A DNA stretch of 64,000 bases from Rachycentron canadum (taxonomy: Eukaryota; Chordata; Actinopteri; Carangiformes; Rachycentridae). Location: assembly GCA_038496675.1 (NCBI GenBank), contig CM076656.1, forward strand, positions 18,005,662 to 18,069,661, read 5' to 3'. Below the pieces are notes generated by a model. That model saw only the letters and a list, made by a program, of their open reading frames with translations, did no database searches and was not told the DNA's origin. Shown here one piece after another: positions 61,518-64,000 of the stretch; the stretch's first letter is position 1, and the number at the start of each line of letters is the position of its first letter. The position numbers and the translations under genes are program-made.

Positions 61518-62900
61518 AGGACCGGGACAAGCGTCCCCTTCCCCGATTTTTAGCCTCTACCTGCTCCTTCTGTGTGTGTTTTGTTTTGACAGGGAGCCTT
61601 GTAGGATCAGCCACACATCCTCAGAAGTGACTAACTGTTCCTGGTGTTAAAACTCTTTCCCATGGCCAGTAATCTTATCACATAGACAGAGTTTGAGCAC
61701 CAAGGGGACAGTTAATCCTCAGCTACCGCTTCCTAATTGAAAACATAGTTGAAACTCCTGAGATTTGTCCAGGAGTCATTTTAAGCTGCCTCAGTTTTAA
61801 ATATGGTCTTTTGGTTTTTTTTTTTGTTTGACAAAAGCTTTGGGTTTTAGAAATTCTTATATTTATGATAACCCTAAAACAGCAGAAACTGCTCTTAAAG
61901 CCAGCAATTTATATTACAATATCCAGTGAGTACATATCATTAACAACAGAGCATTACGTAGGTTCAGCACAGTTATGCAGCTGTTGCTGCCCTAATGCAA
62001 TATTATATAATTCTAATAGCTTTTATTTTTCTTATTCCATCTGTGAATTAATTAATATTTTATTGAAATGCTTCTAATTGCTTCTCACTCACTGGAGGAA
62101 AGGGATCATATGTCTTATTTTTTTAAAGCATGTATGTGTATGTGATTTGATGTGTGTGGATGTATGTGGTTTAGATGATAAAACAGGACCCTTAGAGGAG
62201 GCGTTTTCTCCACTTTGCCTGCATATTTGTCATTCTAGTCCTGTCTGGAGTGTTAAAGAACATAGACAGCTAACAGGAAGTGCATGAATCTGAATGGGTA
62301 CAAAAGGTTAGCGAAGACCCTCTTAACAGACTCTTTATCTCTCTTTATTTCAAGCATTCATACCAACACAAGCTACCTGTAGCACTGACGTACTTTAAAA
62401 TAAGTCACTTATTTAGTTTAAAGGGACAATATTAAATGAAATCAGTTTGCTCCAACAATGTGAATTTAAAACCTACAGATTTTTTTTTTTTCTCAAAGCA
62501 TTACCTCAGGTTTTTTTTTTTTTTTTTTTGCACCATGTGTTTGCAGGTTTTGTACTGTTTAAAAAAACAAAAGAAACACCATCCCAAAAAGACTTTTTTT
62601 TAGTTTCTTAATAGATGTCTTATTAATTTGATATCTCTGCTATTTTAAGTCGGAATGACATGAAATGGGAGAATTTCAGTAGTAATAGTGGTATGTACAG
62701 TAGGTGAAGAGACTGAAAGTGGTTTTGTGAACAGCTGATGTTACACTTGGTAGTGAGATAGAGGATTCCTCACTGGGGCTGAAGGGATTTATTTTTATAC
62801 AAGTATTTGTATATTGTTCAGTTTTGTATGTATTGGTTCTGTGAATGTGCCTATTGAAAGAATGATGGACTAACTAAAACTTGTCTGAGGTCAATTTGCT
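61518..62900 (+). other. mknk1: Probable mknk1 3' UTR
   Basis: AT-rich sequence with T runs (about 62480-62493, 62512-62529, 62925-62942) follows the stop codon. ATTAAA at 62431-62436 is a possible polyadenylation signal. The end of the transcript cannot be fixed from sequence. Confidence 0.4.
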
Positions 62901-64000
62901 GTTGTATACTCTTAGATTTTGATCTTTTTTTTTTTTTTTTTTAAACACAAAATAGTTAATTTATTTTTTTGTTTGTTTGTTTCATTCATTGAGGGCCCAG
63001 TCTGTGTTTGAATGGCATTGGGGGGGGGGGGCAGTTAAAGTCTATCACTTCTTATTTCCCCAAACTCTGTTAATTTTATGTGTTTCTTGCCAAACAACAT
63101 GTCCCCTGATTTCACACTGTTGCCATGGACACCCCATCCCTATAGCAACTAAGGGACTTCATAGGCTGGCACGAACTGACTGAGATTTACCCAGCGCGAA
63201 TACACCCATTAGGAAACAACCACTTTATATGGTAAAGCCCCCTCACTCCCATTAGGAATCATAAAAGCACTTATTTGTTTCCCCACATTAACTTGTAATA
63301 GCATCAAATGAGATATAGTAATTTGTATGCAATTATATAGCCCTATTGAAATTGAAATTGAAATCTTATGCAGAAAAAGCACTCAATCTGGAGCATATTT
63401 TCACTGGCGTGCTGTGTTCTCATTAAAAAAAACCCCACAAAAAACAGATCCTTAACATCGTCTCTCGTCTGATGTGCGTGATGCTGCTGACACAACAGTT
63501 TACTTGTGATTGAGTCACTGCGAGATGTCATCCAGGAGTTAGGAGTAAATGTGGTTTAGTTCTGCAGCTTCTCTTTTTCTTTGAAGGTCTTTTTTTGTTC
63601 TGTTTGAGGACGGGAGAGGACGGTGAAGGCTCAGGAGGAAGGTGTGATTAACCTGCCCACACACTGACCAGATCACATCGCTCTGACAGAAGCTGTGTCC
63701 TTGTTCCTTTAGAAGCAGAGGAGTGGAGAAGTGTGTTCATGGCATCTGGCTGCTGAAAACCTGAATCTGTCTGAGAGAGGCCGCGATGGTGCAAGACTAC
63801 TTTTATACTTTTATCCTAATTTAATGATGGATTAAAGGGAAAAAAAGAAATAAAGGGAGGTGCAGATGTGCAAGCCTCATCCCGTATCCTCCTTTGCATC
63901 CTCATCAGCCTCTCAGATTATTGCCACTGTGTCAGAGGACAAAGCTCGGATCAGCTCATGGTCCAGCCTGATTGGACCGTTGGTTTCCAGCAGCTCCACA
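62901..64000. other. Unassigned right flank
   Basis: A G run lies at 63020-63031. The final 450 bases are GC-richer and have a few splice-like signals, but no exon of a known protein could be supported. They may belong to the next gene. Confidence 0.4.

Noticed and set aside
1..64000. CRISPR arrays, operons, prokaryotic promoters, phage or integron signals
   Set aside because: The window is vertebrate nuclear DNA; the repeats are microsatellites and transposon relics without regular spacers.
1..64000. tRNA, microRNA or other structured RNA genes
   Set aside because: I saw no sequence with convincing tRNA boxes or a known microRNA seed hairpin. A covariance-model search would be needed to exclude them.

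Overview
The window reads as nuclear DNA of a ray-finned fish, probably a percomorph-like teleost. It carries intron-rich vertebrate genes with GT-AG introns, long CA/GT microsatellites, homopolymer runs, relic Tc1-like transposon sequence and several dispersed repeats I recognise from teleost genomes. No bacterial, organellar or viral gene was seen. One N (36591) sits beside a CA microsatellite, so this is draft assembly.

Six protein-coding genes can be reconstructed exon by exon, each with an intact joined frame. Left to right they are: ptgfr (prostaglandin F2-alpha receptor, +, 11918-15073); btf3l4 (BTF3/NAC-beta-like, +, 17002-19985); a zfyve9/SARA-type FYVE protein (+, 20688-28350); elovl1 (very-long-chain fatty acid elongase, -, 32545-30435); mob3c (MOB-family kinase adaptor, +, 51309-53973); mknk1 (MAPK-interacting eIF4E kinase, +, 55666-61517). 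From memory, the human counterparts all lie on the short arm of chromosome 1, with BTF3L4-ZFYVE9 and MOB3C-MKNK1 neighbouring there, so this is a conserved vertebrate block with rearranged order. The genes do not form one pathway; they are a syntenic group.

Region by region: 1-11 kb is gene-poor and holds dispersed repeats and a Tc1-like relic split by an inverted duplication of its own surroundings (7.9-10.0 kb). 11-20 kb holds ptgfr and btf3l4, separated by microsatellite-rich DNA. 20-28.4 kb is the zfyve9 gene, starting in CpG-rich DNA. zfyve9 and elovl1 converge at about 29-30 kb. 32.6-45.4 kb is probably a long 5' intron of elovl1, running back to a CpG-rich block near 45.1-45.4 kb. 45.4-54.8 kb is intergenic DNA and mob3c. 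54.8-61.5 kb is mknk1, with a recognisable promoter about 120 bp after the mob3c polyadenylation signal. 61.5-64 kb is mknk1 3' UTR and unassigned sequence.

The most interesting observations are: (1) the SARA-type gene keeps its FYVE domain, PP1-docking RVWF motif and C-terminal domain, but has no sequence for the Smad-binding domain, because the intron where it should lie is only 86 bp; (2) an inverted duplication inside a Tc1 relic, flanked by an 18-bp direct repeat; (3) Leu instead of Pro in the catalytic-loop HRDLKPEN motif of mknk1; (4) two related repeats in mknk1 introns, one beginning six bases into an intron. No wholly new biological system was found.
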